A stretch of 64,000 bases of DNA. It comes from Alteromonas aquimaris. Its GTDB lineage: Bacteria > Pseudomonadota > Gammaproteobacteria > Enterobacterales > Alteromonadaceae. Positions 9,348 through 18,812 of the stretch are shown in pieces (the first letter of the stretch is position 1; every line of letters begins with the position of its first letter). The notes under the pieces are model-generated. The model saw only the letters and a program-made list of their open reading frames with translations, did not search any database and was not told where the DNA came from. The position numbers and the translations under genes were made by a program. The stretch spans positions 372,001 through 436,000 of the forward strand of contig NZ_JAPFRD010000011.1 in the NCBI RefSeq assembly GCF_026183695.1, written 5' to 3'.

Positions 9348-10922
9348 CTAAGTTTCAATTAAGCCCACCACATTTTCTAATGTATCCGCTTCATTGGCCG
9401 GTTTGTCCCAGCGGATACGGTTGATCCTGGGGAAACGCATTGCGACGCCGGATTTGTGACGGCTTGAGGGGTGGACGGCATCAAATGCCACTTCTACTAC
9501 TAATTCTTTTTTCACTTCCCGCACGGGGCCAAAGCGTCCAATGCTATTACGGCGTACCCAGTTATCCAGCTTCTTTAATTCTTCATCGGTGAATCCTGAA
9601 TACGCTTTGCCAATGGGGAGGAGTGTCTCGCCCTGCCACGCCCCAAAAGTAAAATCTGAATAGTAGCTAGAACGTTTTCCGTGGCCCCGCTGGGCGTACA
9701 TAATCACGGCATCCACTAATTTGGGCTCCCGTTTCCACTTAAACCATTGTCCTTTGGGCCGGCCAGGGGTGTAGATACTGTCTACACGTTTGAGCATTAA
9801 ACCTTCTACTGCCAAGTTGTCAGAGGCATGCTGGTGAAGCGAACGCAGTTCGCTTTCCGAATCTGCTGGGAGAATGTCTGACAGCTGCACCCGTGATGTA
9901 TTTTGGCGCTTTACCCAATCAAGAAGGTACGTTCTTCTCTTTTCCAATGGCAGGTCGACAAGGGATCTATTTTCCAGTTCAAGGATGTCGTACGCAACAA
10001 GTCCAGCCGGATGGGTTTCCATCAGTTTTTTAGTGGGTTTTTTCTTATTCAGTCGCTGTTGTAGGTCATTAAAAGGCGCCACATCAACGCCATGCATCAC
10101 CAGTAGCTCTCCGTCGACCACCGCATCTACCGACACCTGTTCCAATAAGTCCGGGAACGTGTGAGAGATATCATCGGCATTGCGACTGAACAGCGCTTTT
10201 TCTGCGCCTTTGATGACCAGTTGTACACGAATGCCATCGAACTTATGTTCGATTTGCCAACGCTCGCCTTGCCATGGCAACACCTCCTCCAAACTTAATG
10301 GATGTGAAAGCATGACGGGTGAAAATGTAATTTTATTGCTTATATCCGGAGGGGCGGCTTTACCCTCCAGCCAGGCCAACAACTCAATGTAAGGAGGCGC
10401 AATCCCGTGCCATAACCGCTCTATCTCAGCCACTGGTTTGTCACCGTAGCGGGCCAGGATTTGCTTAACGCTTCGAGCTGACACGCCCACCCTAAGCCCA
10501 CGGGTACCCAGCTTAATCAATGCCCACCGCTGCGCGGCATTCATCGAATTCAAATGGTCGATTAACATGTCTGGGATAGCTTGGCGACTGGCATGGGTAA
10601 ACTGCTCAACCAGCTCGCCTAACGAGGGTAATGGTCGGTTATGCTGGTGCGAATCAGGCCACAAATGTGCCACTGTTTCGCTCATTTCCCCCACATAGTC
10701 GTAGCTTAAATCAAACAGTACCGGATCCACCCGTTCAAGAATTAACTGTTTAATCGTGTTACGTTTGAAGAAATCGAAACGAAGGGTGCCGGCAATGGCG
10801 GCAATGGCCCAGCCCCGATCCGGATCAGGGGTATTTCTGAGGTAGTCTATGATAAGCGCAGCTTTGGCATTGTGACTACTGGTATAATATAGTTGCTCGA
10901 GTAAATTACTGAATGCCTGCAT
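9348..10922 (-). CDS. ATP-dependent DNA ligase of the Lhr/exonuclease-associated repair cluster
   Basis: Cytoplasmic ATP-dependent DNA ligase of 524 residues. Residues 1-200 form the helical DNA-binding domain; motif I is EHKFDGIR with adenylated K227; later come VDGELL (motif III), EGLMLKR (motif IV) and WFKWKRE (motif V); the OB domain carries FDAVHPSSRHKSGVAMRFPR. This matches the PP_1105-type bacterial ligases found beside an MBL exonuclease, an Lhr-type helicase and a PdeM phosphoesterase. Its ATG overlaps the exonuclease stop by one base, so the two are translationally coupled. It is distinct from the periplasmic ligase gene nearby. Confidence 0.95.
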   Translation of the reverse strand: MQAFSNLLEQLYYTSSHNAKAALIIDYLRNTPDPDRGWAIAAIAGTLRFDFFKRNTIKQLILERVDPVLFDLSYDYVGEMSETVAHLWPDSHQHNRPLPSLGELVEQFTHASRQAIPDMLIDHLNSMNAAQRWALIKLGTRGLRVGVSARSVKQILARYGDKPVAEIERLWHGIAPPYIELLAWLEGKAAPPDISNKITFSPVMLSHPLSLEEVLPWQGERWQIEHKFDGIRVQLVIKGAEKALFSRNADDISHTFPDLLEQVSVDAVVDGELLVMHGVDVAPFNDLQQRLNKKKPTKKLMETHPAGLVAYDILELENRSLVDLPLEKRRTYLLDWVKRQNTSRVQLSDILPADSESELRSLHQHASDNLAVEGLMLKRVDSIYTPGRPKGQWFKWKREPKLVDAVIMYAQRGHGKRSSYYSDFTFGAWQGETLLPIGKAYSGFTDEELKKLDNWVRRNSIGRFGPVREVKKELVVEVAFDAVHPSSRHKSGVAMRFPRINRIRWDKPANEADTLENVVGLIET

Positions 10923-11947
10923 TAACCCGTTTCATCCTCGTCATCATAGCCGATTAATCTCAATGCTTTGGTGGTGTAACCCATTTTTGTCGACTGGTGA
11001 ACCAGCGCGTCTTCGCGCCCATGGGTAACCCATACTTCCTGAGGATTAACTTCTTCGATTGTCTGTAATAATTCCGGCCAGTCACAATGGTCTGAAATGA
11101 TGAGTGGCAACTCGACCAGTCTTTGTCTGGCGCGTGCGCGGATTTGCATCCAGCCCGATGCCATGACCGTTCGTAGCTTAGGCAATGAACGAGACCAGCG
11201 ATCGGCCAATGCAGAAGGGGGCGCTATCACGATCTCGCCCGCCAGTAACTTTTTATCGTCGACATCGCTTACCGGGAGCAACTCGCCCAGGTCAATGCCC
11301 CGCGACTGGTAAAGGTTACAAAGTTTAATCAGCGCACCGTGCAAGTAAATAGGCTTGCTATAGCCTGCGTTTCTCAAGCCTAATATTACCCGCTGACATT
11401 TTCCCAACGCATAAGCCCCGATTAAATGACAGCGGTCAGGAAACACAGCGACCGAAGAGAGCAGCTTAGCTATTTCATGTTCGATAGGGGGATGCCTAAA
11501 TACGGGTAGGGCAAAGGTGGCTTCGGTAATAAAAACGTCGCAAGGGAGGATTTCAAACAAATCACAGGTCGGGTCGGGGCGTCGTTTATAGTCACCAGAG
11601 ATAACCAGGACTTGGTGACGATATTCAATTCTCACCTGGCAGGACCCTAAAATATGTCCTGCCGGATGCAAGCTAATAAGTACAGGATCGTCTTTCTTAC
11701 CAAACTGTTTAATTTCACCCATGGCCAGGCCATGTGTATTTTTCGCCATCTCTTCACCATATCGTGTATGCATGATAGCGATGGTGTCGTCGCTGGCGTA
11801 TACGGTGTCATGGCCTGAGCGCGCGTGATCCGCATGGCCATGGGTCACTATGGCCTGCGCAACAGGTTGCATAGGGTCGATGTAAATGTCTGCAGGTTTA
11901 CAATATAAACCTGGTGATTCAACCGACATCCATTCCTGTGGGTGCAA
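10922..11947 (-). CDS. DNA ligase-associated MBL-fold DNA exonuclease
   Basis: A metallo-beta-lactamase/beta-CASP-like nuclease of 341 residues, of the type associated with bacterial ATP-dependent ligases. The metal site is seen as H36-G-H-A-D40-H41, followed by HPAGHILGSCQV and the ISGDYKRRPDPTCD strand typical of this family. In the Pseudomonas putida cluster the equivalent enzyme is a manganese-dependent DNA nuclease; transfer of that activity here is inference from family. It is the first gene of the leftward pair and shares the 114-base gap 11948-12061 with the divergent helicase gene, so both arms may be controlled together. Confidence 0.93.
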   Translation of the reverse strand: MHPQEWMSVESPGLYCKPADIYIDPMQPVAQAIVTHGHADHARSGHDTVYASDDTIAIMHTRYGEEMAKNTHGLAMGEIKQFGKKDDPVLISLHPAGHILGSCQVRIEYRHQVLVISGDYKRRPDPTCDLFEILPCDVFITEATFALPVFRHPPIEHEIAKLLSSVAVFPDRCHLIGAYALGKCQRVILGLRNAGYSKPIYLHGALIKLCNLYQSRGIDLGELLPVSDVDDKKLLAGEIVIAPPSALADRWSRSLPKLRTVMASGWMQIRARARQRLVELPLIISDHCDWPELLQTIEEVNPQEVWVTHGREDALVHQSTKMGYTTKALRLIGYDDEDETG

Positions 11948-12061
11948 AACAAAGCTCCTGTTCGTAGATGAAGTGATATACGCCTTAACACAAACATTTG
12001 ATTTTTTTTAATCGTGGAAGGAATTCAAAACGTAACAGGATGCAGATCCGATTAACTGAGA

Positions 12062-14515
12062 ATGCCTATTTTACCGCCAAGATTTGCTGACTGGTTTGCC
12101 CATAGAGGATGGACGTTACGCGATTACCAGCTTGAAATGCTGCGCGCAGCGACCACACCGCAACATACCTTGCTGGTGGCACCAACCGGTGCAGGTAAAA
12201 CATTATCCGGTTTTTTACCCTCTCTGGTTGAACTTGACGCGTCGCCGCGTAAAGGCTTGCATACCCTATACATATCACCTTTAAAAGCCTTAACGCAGGA
12301 TATCCACCGCAACTTACTCGAGCCAATTGAGCAAATGGGACTGGAAGTGACGGCAGAAACCCGCACCGGTGACACGCCTTCACACAAGCGTCAGCGCCAA
12401 CGTAAAAATCCCCCCAACATACTGCTAACGACGCCTGAATCGTTAATGCTAATGCTGTCTTACGCTGATGCACGCGTTTTATTTGATAAACTAGAGCGAG
12501 TTATTATCGATGAAATCCACAGTGTGGTAGCGAATAAGCGTGGGGATTTTACTTCGCTGGCGCTAAGTCGACTGTCGTCACTCGCCCCCGGCATAAAGCG
12601 CATAGGACTCTCAGCCACCATCGCAGAACCCGAAACAATCGCCAGCTGGTTAGGCAATACGGGAAACCCGGCAGAAATAGTGGAAGTCCCTTCGCCTGTA
12701 AAGCCCGATGTGAACATATTAAGATCGATGAATCGTATGCCTTTTGGCGGCTACATGGCGAAGTACGCAATGAGCGATATCTATGCTGCCATTGAAAACG
12801 CGAAAACCTGTTTAGTGTTTGTTAACACTCGTGCTCAAGCCGAGCTGGTGTTTCAAATGTTGTGGGAGGAAAATCGTCTTGGCTTACCCATCGCGCTATA
12901 CCATGGCTCACTGAGTAAAGAGCAGAGACGTAAAACTGAAGCTATGATGGCCGCAGGACAGCTGCGTGCCATTGTCTCCACTTCAGCGTTGGAGTTGGGT
13001 ATTGACTGGGGAGATGTGGATTTGGTTATTCAGGTTGGCGCACCAAAAGGGGTCAGTCGGTTGATGCAGCGCATTGGCAGGGCCAATCACCGGCTGGATG
13101 AACCTAGTGTGGCGTTGTTGGTGCCAGCGAATCGTTTCGAAGCACTGGAATGCCAGGCAGCGGTGGATGCAATTGAAGCAGGTCAATTGGATGGGGACGC
13201 GCCGCAGCCAGGGGCGATGGATATCCTGCCCCAATTCATTCTTAATTGTGCCTGTCATGAACCCATCGATGTGGAAGAAATATATCAACAAATAACTGAC
13301 GCAGCGCCCTATCAGGCGGTGAGCCGCGAAGACTACCAAAAGCTTCTCGCATTTACCCGGGATGGGGGCAGCGCATTGCAAGGCTACGAACGCTATCAAC
13401 GATTACTGCAAAATGAAGAAGGGAAACTTGTTGCGGCTAATAAGCGTGTCATACAGCGCCATCGACAAAACATTGGAACCATTGTAGAAGCGGGCAGGCT
13501 AAAAGTGAAGCGTCTGCGTAGAGGCAACCAGGGTACCATTATCGGTGAAGTAGAAGAATACTTTGCGCAGCAATTGACCCCGGGGGATACCTTCATTTTT
13601 GCTGGCGAAGTACTGCAATATGAGGCCATCAGAGACATGCAGTTACATGCCCGCCCTGCCAAAGGTAAAGATCCTAAAATACCGAGTTATGTAGGTGGAC
13701 AAATGCCCATGTCTACCTTTTTGGCCGATAATGTTAAACGAATTTTGCATGACAAAAATGAGTGGAAAAAGTTACCCGAACAGGTGCTGGAATGGTTGCA
13801 ACTGCAGGAGGGTTTTTCACAAATCCCTACTCCTGATCGGGTTTTAGTTGAGCAGTTTCCTTTTCGAAAAACCTTTTATACCTTGTTCTATACCTTTGAA
13901 GGGCGCATGGCAAATCAAACCTTGGGCATGTTACTGACTCGTCGCATGGAAAAACTAAAACTTAAACCGCTAAGTTTTAGTGTGACTGATTACGGTCTTT
14001 CCATCAGTGCGTTAAAAGAGATATCTTCAGCGCAACTAGCGGCACTTTTCCAACCTGACATCCTCGGCGATGAACTGGAAGACTGGATGCTGCAAGCACC
14101 CATGCTCAAGCGTTCATTCAGGCAGGTAGCTGTGGTGAGCGGTTTGACCGAGCAGCGCTATCACAGCAGTCAGAAAACCATGAAACAGGTGACGTTTTCA
14201 ACGGATTTGATATATGACACGTTAAGGGAGTATGACCCTGATCATATCTTGTTAAGTGTGGCCCGTGCAGATGCGGAAAGAGAGCTGCTGGATCTGCGTC
14301 GGTTGGCCGACATGCTGATTCGCTATGTAGGAAAAACAACCCTTATTAACCTGCCGAAGGTCTCTCCCATGGCTATACCAATTGTGCTGGATGTGCGTAG
14401 TGAACAGATTAAAGGGGCCGGTGCGCATGCGTTACTTGAACAAGCGGATTTGTATGCGGAAGCTGAGGCAATGATGGACGAAATCAGGGAGTTATTAGGT
14501 GGCAGTCACAGCTGA
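12062..14515 (+). CDS. Lhr-Core DEXH-box helicase, ligase-associated
   Basis: An ATP-dependent 3'-5' helicase/translocase of the Lhr-Core family, 817 residues. Visible motifs are Q-motif-like RDYQLEML, Walker A APTGAGKT with K46, motif Ia SPLKALT, TTPE, DEIH at 150-153, GLSATI, the second RecA lobe with VFVNTR and STSALELGIDWG, and the arginine-finger region QRIGRANHR. The winged-helix and Lhr-specific domains fill the C-terminal half. It begins the rightward pair and overlaps the phosphoesterase gene by 17 bases. Together with the leftward ligase and exonuclease it makes the known four-gene DNA repair set; the exact lesion it acts on is not established by sequence. Confidence 0.95.
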   Translation: MPILPPRFADWFAHRGWTLRDYQLEMLRAATTPQHTLLVAPTGAGKTLSGFLPSLVELDASPRKGLHTLYISPLKALTQDIHRNLLEPIEQMGLEVTAETRTGDTPSHKRQRQRKNPPNILLTTPESLMLMLSYADARVLFDKLERVIIDEIHSVVANKRGDFTSLALSRLSSLAPGIKRIGLSATIAEPETIASWLGNTGNPAEIVEVPSPVKPDVNILRSMNRMPFGGYMAKYAMSDIYAAIENAKTCLVFVNTRAQAELVFQMLWEENRLGLPIALYHGSLSKEQRRKTEAMMAAGQLRAIVSTSALELGIDWGDVDLVIQVGAPKGVSRLMQRIGRANHRLDEPSVALLVPANRFEALECQAAVDAIEAGQLDGDAPQPGAMDILPQFILNCACHEPIDVEEIYQQITDAAPYQAVSREDYQKLLAFTRDGGSALQGYERYQRLLQNEEGKLVAANKRVIQRHRQNIGTIVEAGRLKVKRLRRGNQGTIIGEVEEYFAQQLTPGDTFIFAGEVLQYEAIRDMQLHARPAKGKDPKIPSYVGGQMPMSTFLADNVKRILHDKNEWKKLPEQVLEWLQLQEGFSQIPTPDRVLVEQFPFRKTFYTLFYTFEGRMANQTLGMLLTRRMEKLKLKPLSFSVTDYGLSISALKEISSAQLAALFQPDILGDELEDWMLQAPMLKRSFRQVAVVSGLTEQRYHSSQKTMKQVTFSTDLIYDTLREYDPDHILLSVARADAERELLDLRRLADMLIRYVGKTTLINLPKVSPMAIPIVLDVRSEQIKGAGAHALLEQADLYAEAEAMMDEIRELLGGSHS

Positions 14516-15221
14516 TTGGTTATACGACGCCATAGCTAAAAGGCAAGGTGTATTGGTCAAGCTGGCAAACATAAGCTGGTTGTTGCATGCTGAAGGTGTC
14601 GCATTTTGCCCCGCTCACGATACGTTATTGGTGTCAGATCTGCATCTTGAAAAAGCTAGCTATCTGGCTCGGTCTGGAAACCCACTGACACCCTTGGACA
14701 CCTACGCCACCTTGCAGCGTTTGACAAAACTAATAGCGCTTTTTAAGCCCGCCAAAGTGATATGTGTGGGTGATAGTTTTCACGATGTGGGGGCATTTAC
14801 GCGCTTGTCATCGGGCGATCGAGCAGAATTGTCCAGGATGGTAGAAATGCCCACAGAATGGGTGTGGATTTTAGGTAATCACGATCCCGATCTGCCTGCA
14901 GACATTCCTGGCAAGAAGCGCAAACAAACTATCGTTGGCAATATACGTATAGTACATGAGCCCGAACAGGACGCAGCCTATCAGGTGGTAGGACATTTTC
15001 ATCCGAAGGGAAAGGTCAGCGTCAACCGGCATCGGTTGCGTGGGAAATGTTATGTGTTGACCGAAAACCTGCTCATTATGCCCTCGTTTGGACAATATAC
15101 TGGCGGCCTGGATGTGAGCGATGCAGCAATTACCCGCCACGCCCCGAAAGCTGGGCGTCAGTGCTTTTTAATGTACGAAGGTGCGATTTATACACTAAAC
15201 GAGCGCACGCGCAAGACATAG
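14499..15221 (+). CDS. pdeM: PdeM-type metallophosphoesterase, ligase-associated
   Basis: A calcineurin-like binuclear metal phosphoesterase of 240 residues. The metal ligand motifs appear in order: SDLHLEK, GDSFHD, GNHDPD and a late GHFHPK. Relatives in ligase-associated clusters hydrolyse phosphodiesters in vitro. The GTG start at 14499 is preceded by AGGGAG at good spacing, and the gene overlaps the end of the helicase gene by 17 bases, implying coupled translation. It closes the rightward arm of the repair cluster. The alternative reading as UDP-diacylglucosamine hydrolase is less likely given the context. Confidence 0.92.
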   Translation: MAVTADWLYDAIAKRQGVLVKLANISWLLHAEGVAFCPAHDTLLVSDLHLEKASYLARSGNPLTPLDTYATLQRLTKLIALFKPAKVICVGDSFHDVGAFTRLSSGDRAELSRMVEMPTEWVWILGNHDPDLPADIPGKKRKQTIVGNIRIVHEPEQDAAYQVVGHFHPKGKVSVNRHRLRGKCYVLTENLLIMPSFGQYTGGLDVSDAAITRHAPKAGRQCFLMYEGAIYTLNERTRKT

Positions 15222-15230
15222 CGAAGCAAG

Positions 15231-15253
15231 ACTGCCTGTGAACTCCAGGCAGT
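15231..15253. terminator. Hairpin between convergent pdeM and aguB
   Basis: An exact 8-base inverted repeat, ACTGCCTG and CAGGCAGT, with a 7-base loop sits in the 46 bases between two converging genes. Position suggests a shared terminator, but neither side has a strong T-run, so it could act only as a weak or 3'-end-stabilising hairpin. Confidence 0.45.
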
Positions 15254-15267
15254 ACAGAATGACAAAA

Positions 15268-16161
15268 TCAGTCTAACCAGCGTTTAATCAGATTATCGTA
15301 AGCATCAATGCGCCGATCCCGGAAGTAGGGCCAGATACGTTTAACGTGTTCGGTACGCTCCATATCCAGCTCAACTGACAGGGTAGTTTCTTCATCAACA
15401 CCTGCCTGAGCCAGTATCTCACCTTGTGGACCGGCAATGAAACTTTGTCCCCAGAATTGTATACCCGGATCGTTTTCGCTCGGAGACGCTTCAAATCCAG
15501 TACGATTGGCTACAATCACCGGCAGTGAGTTGGCGACCGCATGTGCGCGCTGTATGGTCTGCCACGCGCCGAACTGACGCGACTTTTCGTCATCCGTGTC
15601 CCGTGTGTCCCAGCCAATAGCCGTCGGGTAGAACAGAATCTCTGCGCCTGCCAAAGCCATCAAACGGGCAGCCTCTGGATACCATTGATCCCAACACACC
15701 AAAACGCCCAGCTTGCCGACACTGGTATCTATAGGTTTAAAGCCCATGTCCCCCGGGGTAAAGTAGAATTTTTCATAAAAACCCGGGTCGTCAGGAATAT
15801 GCATCTTACGATAGCGTCCGGCTATTTCTCTACTCCGATCGAATACTACTGCGGTGTTGTGATAAAGCCCCGCCGCCCGCTTTTCGAACAAGGAGGTCAC
15901 TAATACGATGTTGTGCTTTTCCGCCAGGGCACCAAAATATTCGGTAGCCGGTCCGGGAATAGGCTCAGCCAAATCAAATGCATCGACATTTTCGTCCTGA
16001 CAGAAATAAAGGGTGCTGTGCAATTCCTGCAACATAATGCACTCACACCCTTGCGCAGCAAGCTCGGCAATTTTATCCGCACTTTTTTGCCAGTTAGTTT
16101 GTTTGTCGTTATCTGCAACGGCCTGCTGAACCAGACCTACTTTAAGCTTATTTGGTCGCAT
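15268..16161 (-). CDS. aguB: N-carbamoylputrescine amidase
   Basis: Second enzyme of the agmatine route to putrescine: it hydrolyses N-carbamoylputrescine to putrescine, CO2 and ammonia. The nitrilase fold and catalytic triad are all visible: E46 in MLQELH, K119 in YRKMHIPDD and C156 in VCWDQWYPE. The PDDPGFYEKFYFTPGD loop and the GWDT(R) region are typical of this subfamily. The 297-residue length is normal. The gene overlaps aguA upstream by 14 bases, so the two are one operon and translationally coupled. Confidence 0.95.
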   Translation of the reverse strand: MRPNKLKVGLVQQAVADNDKQTNWQKSADKIAELAAQGCECIMLQELHSTLYFCQDENVDAFDLAEPIPGPATEYFGALAEKHNIVLVTSLFEKRAAGLYHNTAVVFDRSREIAGRYRKMHIPDDPGFYEKFYFTPGDMGFKPIDTSVGKLGVLVCWDQWYPEAARLMALAGAEILFYPTAIGWDTRDTDDEKSRQFGAWQTIQRAHAVANSLPVIVANRTGFEASPSENDPGIQFWGQSFIAGPQGEILAQAGVDEETTLSVELDMERTEHVKRIWPYFRDRRIDAYDNLIKRWLD

Positions 16162-17203
16162 AAACGCTTACTCCATTTTTTATTTGGGAGGCCACTTCGG
16201 GCTTTAGTGTATCGCGGGGGATCTGCATCGAAATACAGTGCAAACTGCCATACTGTTGGACAAGAACGGCACAGTCCACTGGCACAATCTTATGGTTGGG
16301 ATAGGCCAGTTGCATCACACTAATCGCCATGTCATCTTCAGGCTGTTGATAAATCGGTAGCAAGATACGGTCGTTACAGATCAGAAAGTTTGCATACGAA
16401 GCCGGTAAACGGTCACCTTCATCGTTGTACATTGCCGGAAGCGGGAGATGAAACTGTCTGTGATTAGGAAGTTGGGCCTCACATTCTTTACAGAGTGCGT
16501 GTAGCGAACCGAAATGTGGATCCTCTTCACGGTTGTAGGCAGCCTGAATGACAAGCCCCTTATTGGGGGTGAATCGTACCAAGGTGTCAATATGGCCGTC
16601 GGTATCGTCACCTTCTAAATGGCCTTGCTCAAAAATGGTAATATACTTGGCGCCAAGCTTTTGGGTGAATTCATCGTGATATTGAGCTAATGTCAATTCG
16701 CCATTTCGCTCTGGGTTTAGCAGACACAGCGATGTACTCAATAAGTGGCCGTTAGCATCTATTTCCAGTGCGCCGCCCTCTGCGACGATATTCGAATGAA
16801 CAGCGGCATGCCGACACAAATTAAACAGATAGCGCTGATTAACATGATTATCATCGATTGCGGAAAATTTATTGCCCCAGCCATTAAAGCGAAACTCGAC
16901 CGGTATCTTTTTACCTTCAGCATTGCACGTTAAGAACGCATAGTCACGCACCCAGGTGTCATTAAAAATAGCAGGCACAATCAGTACATTGGCATTAACT
17001 GGTAAGTACAGTTGGATGTCAGTGAGATCATCCTCAGAGACAAGTAAAACAACACCGACGTTGGCAAGGTTGACCTGTTCGATAAGTTTTACATAAGTTT
17101 GCCTGGCTGTCTCTAACCATGGCGCCCAGTCAGTGTGCGGATGGGGCCACGCCAAAATAACAGCTTCAATCGGTTCCCATTCGGGTATGAGTTGGTGGTG
17201 CAT
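16148..17203 (-). CDS. aguA: Agmatine deiminase
   Basis: Hydrolyses agmatine to N-carbamoylputrescine and ammonia, the first step of the AguA/AguB polyamine pathway. Family features are EWEPIEAVILAWPHP at the start, the WVRDYAFL substrate loop, GWGNKF, EGGALEID, the GHIDTLVRF catalytic-histidine strand, and a C-terminal cysteine nucleophile in GSLHCISMQIPR. I start at the ATG at 17203 because GAGG lies a few bases before it, while the ATG at 17215 has no ribosome site. The product is then 351 residues. It is first of two genes with aguB. Confidence 0.94.
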   Translation of the reverse strand: MHHQLIPEWEPIEAVILAWPHPHTDWAPWLETARQTYVKLIEQVNLANVGVVLLVSEDDLTDIQLYLPVNANVLIVPAIFNDTWVRDYAFLTCNAEGKKIPVEFRFNGWGNKFSAIDDNHVNQRYLFNLCRHAAVHSNIVAEGGALEIDANGHLLSTSLCLLNPERNGELTLAQYHDEFTQKLGAKYITIFEQGHLEGDDTDGHIDTLVRFTPNKGLVIQAAYNREEDPHFGSLHALCKECEAQLPNHRQFHLPLPAMYNDEGDRLPASYANFLICNDRILLPIYQQPEDDMAISVMQLAYPNHKIVPVDCAVLVQQYGSLHCISMQIPRDTLKPEVASQIKNGVSVYATK

Positions 17204-17341
17204 ATCGCGCCTCATAATAAATTAGGCAGCAAGTATAACGGCTGATAATTCTCCCTCCAACATTTCTCTGTAATGAAGTGACAATGAATAAGATATTTTA
17301 ATGGTTCAGCTAACGGTTCAATAAACAGACAAATCTTGAAT

Positions 17342-18148
17342 TCACAGATATTCGCATGGGGGATAAAGAGCAACCGCATCGGTTACCACTCGTTTCAAGT
17401 CAGTTTGAAGTTGCTCCCTGACGCCTAGTCCTTCAACAAATCGCAATTCGTTGGCAGGCTGCTCGGTGATAACCTGGTAAAACACCAAAGCCGATAAAAC
17501 TGCACCACGTCGATTAAAATGATTGCCATCTTCGTTATGAAGGGATAAGTCTGGGTACCACTCTGCCGCGATGTCCCATGCTGGCCCTATCGGCGCAACA
17601 CATGCATTAGAAGATTGCGCTATCGTATGATGAAGGTCGTAAACCCGCTGTCCTTCTTCGAAATTATTTTCCCGTGGATGTTCGGGATACATGATAGGGA
17701 TGATATCGAGGTCTCTGAGCAGCGCCACCCATTCTTCAGCTGCGGTGGTGGGGAATGTGTTATTACCCGAGGTTGAGTACATCTGCCCCTGTAGAATAAC
17801 ATGCGTCCAGTTTCTACTGTGAACTATGTCATACGTAGTACCGCTTTCTCTACTCCGCTCTGACAAATAACTCCAATCATTGGTATTAAATGAATTAACC
17901 GTCTGATTAGTTCCCGCTTCAACTAAATTTTTAATAATAAGGGGAAAGTCTTCAAGTGCGCTGTGACTGTTTCCAATCAGCAATATTTCAATATCAGCAT
18001 CCGGAGCGTTAAGTATGTAATCTGGTACAGAATTCGTTGGGGCGCTCTCCACCGCACCCATGACGGCTTCTTCATCGTTTGATTTTCCACCCCCGCAGGA
18101 TGTGATCATTGTCACTAACAAACATATAGCCATCCAACGAACACTCAT
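17342..18148 (-). CDS. SGNH/GDSL-like hydrolase lipoprotein
   Basis: A predicted lipoprotein: short hydrophobic leader and lipobox ending MITSC, then a glycine/serine linker. The mature part begins with IEILLIGNSHS, which resembles block I of SGNH hydrolases (Gly-Asn-Ser, with Ser as probable nucleophile), and near the C-terminus has NEDGNHFNRRGA, resembling the block V Asp-x2-His. This suggests an envelope esterase or acyl hydrolase, but the middle blocks are weak and the substrate is unknown. It stands alone with over 100 bases on each side and no obvious operon partner. Confidence 0.65.
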   Translation of the reverse strand: MSVRWMAICLLVTMITSCGGGKSNDEEAVMGAVESAPTNSVPDYILNAPDADIEILLIGNSHSALEDFPLIIKNLVEAGTNQTVNSFNTNDWSYLSERSRESGTTYDIVHSRNWTHVILQGQMYSTSGNNTFPTTAAEEWVALLRDLDIIPIMYPEHPRENNFEEGQRVYDLHHTIAQSSNACVAPIGPAWDIAAEWYPDLSLHNEDGNHFNRRGAVLSALVFYQVITEQPANELRFVEGLGVREQLQTDLKRVVTDAVALYPPCEYL

Positions 18149-18306
18149 CCTTTAATCCTTATACGCTACCTGTACGCTACGATCCCTATTTAATGGTAGG
18201 GGAGAGCGCTTGTCAATGTTGGTCGACAATGCATCAGTCAGTTAAGTTTTTGTCAGCTATCAAAAATGAAATTACAAATAAACGTACGCACCATACTGTC
18301 TATCCT

Positions 18307-18651
18307 TTAGCGCGCTAACCGACGGTTCCAATTTCCCTGGTCTTCCATCAGGCAGCGTTCTTCGCTATCGAAACGCACCAGGCGGTTGTTATCTTTAACC
18401 TGAACTCCAATTCGTAACAGCTCAGAGTGAATGATTCGGCGTAAATCGTTATCCATTCCCTGTGCATAGGCTTCCTGAATCTCACTTTCCTGGCCGAAAA
18501 CGCAGGTCACCCTTAAACTTGCAGGAAAGTGTTGGTAATTGGCAGAGTGGGTGAGCCATAAAAAACCGCTATCCCACTGTTTCGCCGTTTCACACGCAAT
18601 TGTGAGCGCTTTAATTACGCTATTATCCAGTTTTTTAGTCGTCTTTTTCAT
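18307..18651 (-). CDS. Small conserved protein of unknown function
   Basis: A soluble protein of 114 residues, lysine-rich at the start (MKKTTKKLDN), with a central WDSGFLWLTHSANY stretch and a basic C-terminus ending NWNRRLAR. Similar short proteins in marine gammaproteobacteria are sometimes labelled Fis-family regulators, but I see no clear helix-turn-helix and do not assign that role. An in-frame GTG at 18690 would add 13 residues without a ribosome site, so the ATG at 18651 is preferred. It is divergent from folE. Confidence 0.6.
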   Translation of the reverse strand: MKKTTKKLDNSVIKALTIACETAKQWDSGFLWLTHSANYQHFPASLRVTCVFGQESEIQEAYAQGMDNDLRRIIHSELLRIGVQVKDNNRLVRFDSEERCLMEDQGNWNRRLAR

Positions 18652-18812
18652 TAGCGGTCGATAGATACAGGCGGCAGTTGATCTTATCACTTACATGAAT
18701 TTAAGATGAAGAAATTTGCAGAACTCGCGTTTATTAGCGGGTGGTGATAAAATTACCAGTCCCGAGGCCTATAGGGTCTTTAGAATTTGTTTTGAATAGA
18801 CGGATTGTGTGG

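Noticed and set aside
18307..18651. Assignment of the small unknown protein as a Fis-family regulator
   Set aside because: I see no convincing helix-turn-helix, so the label sometimes used for similar proteins is not supported by this sequence.
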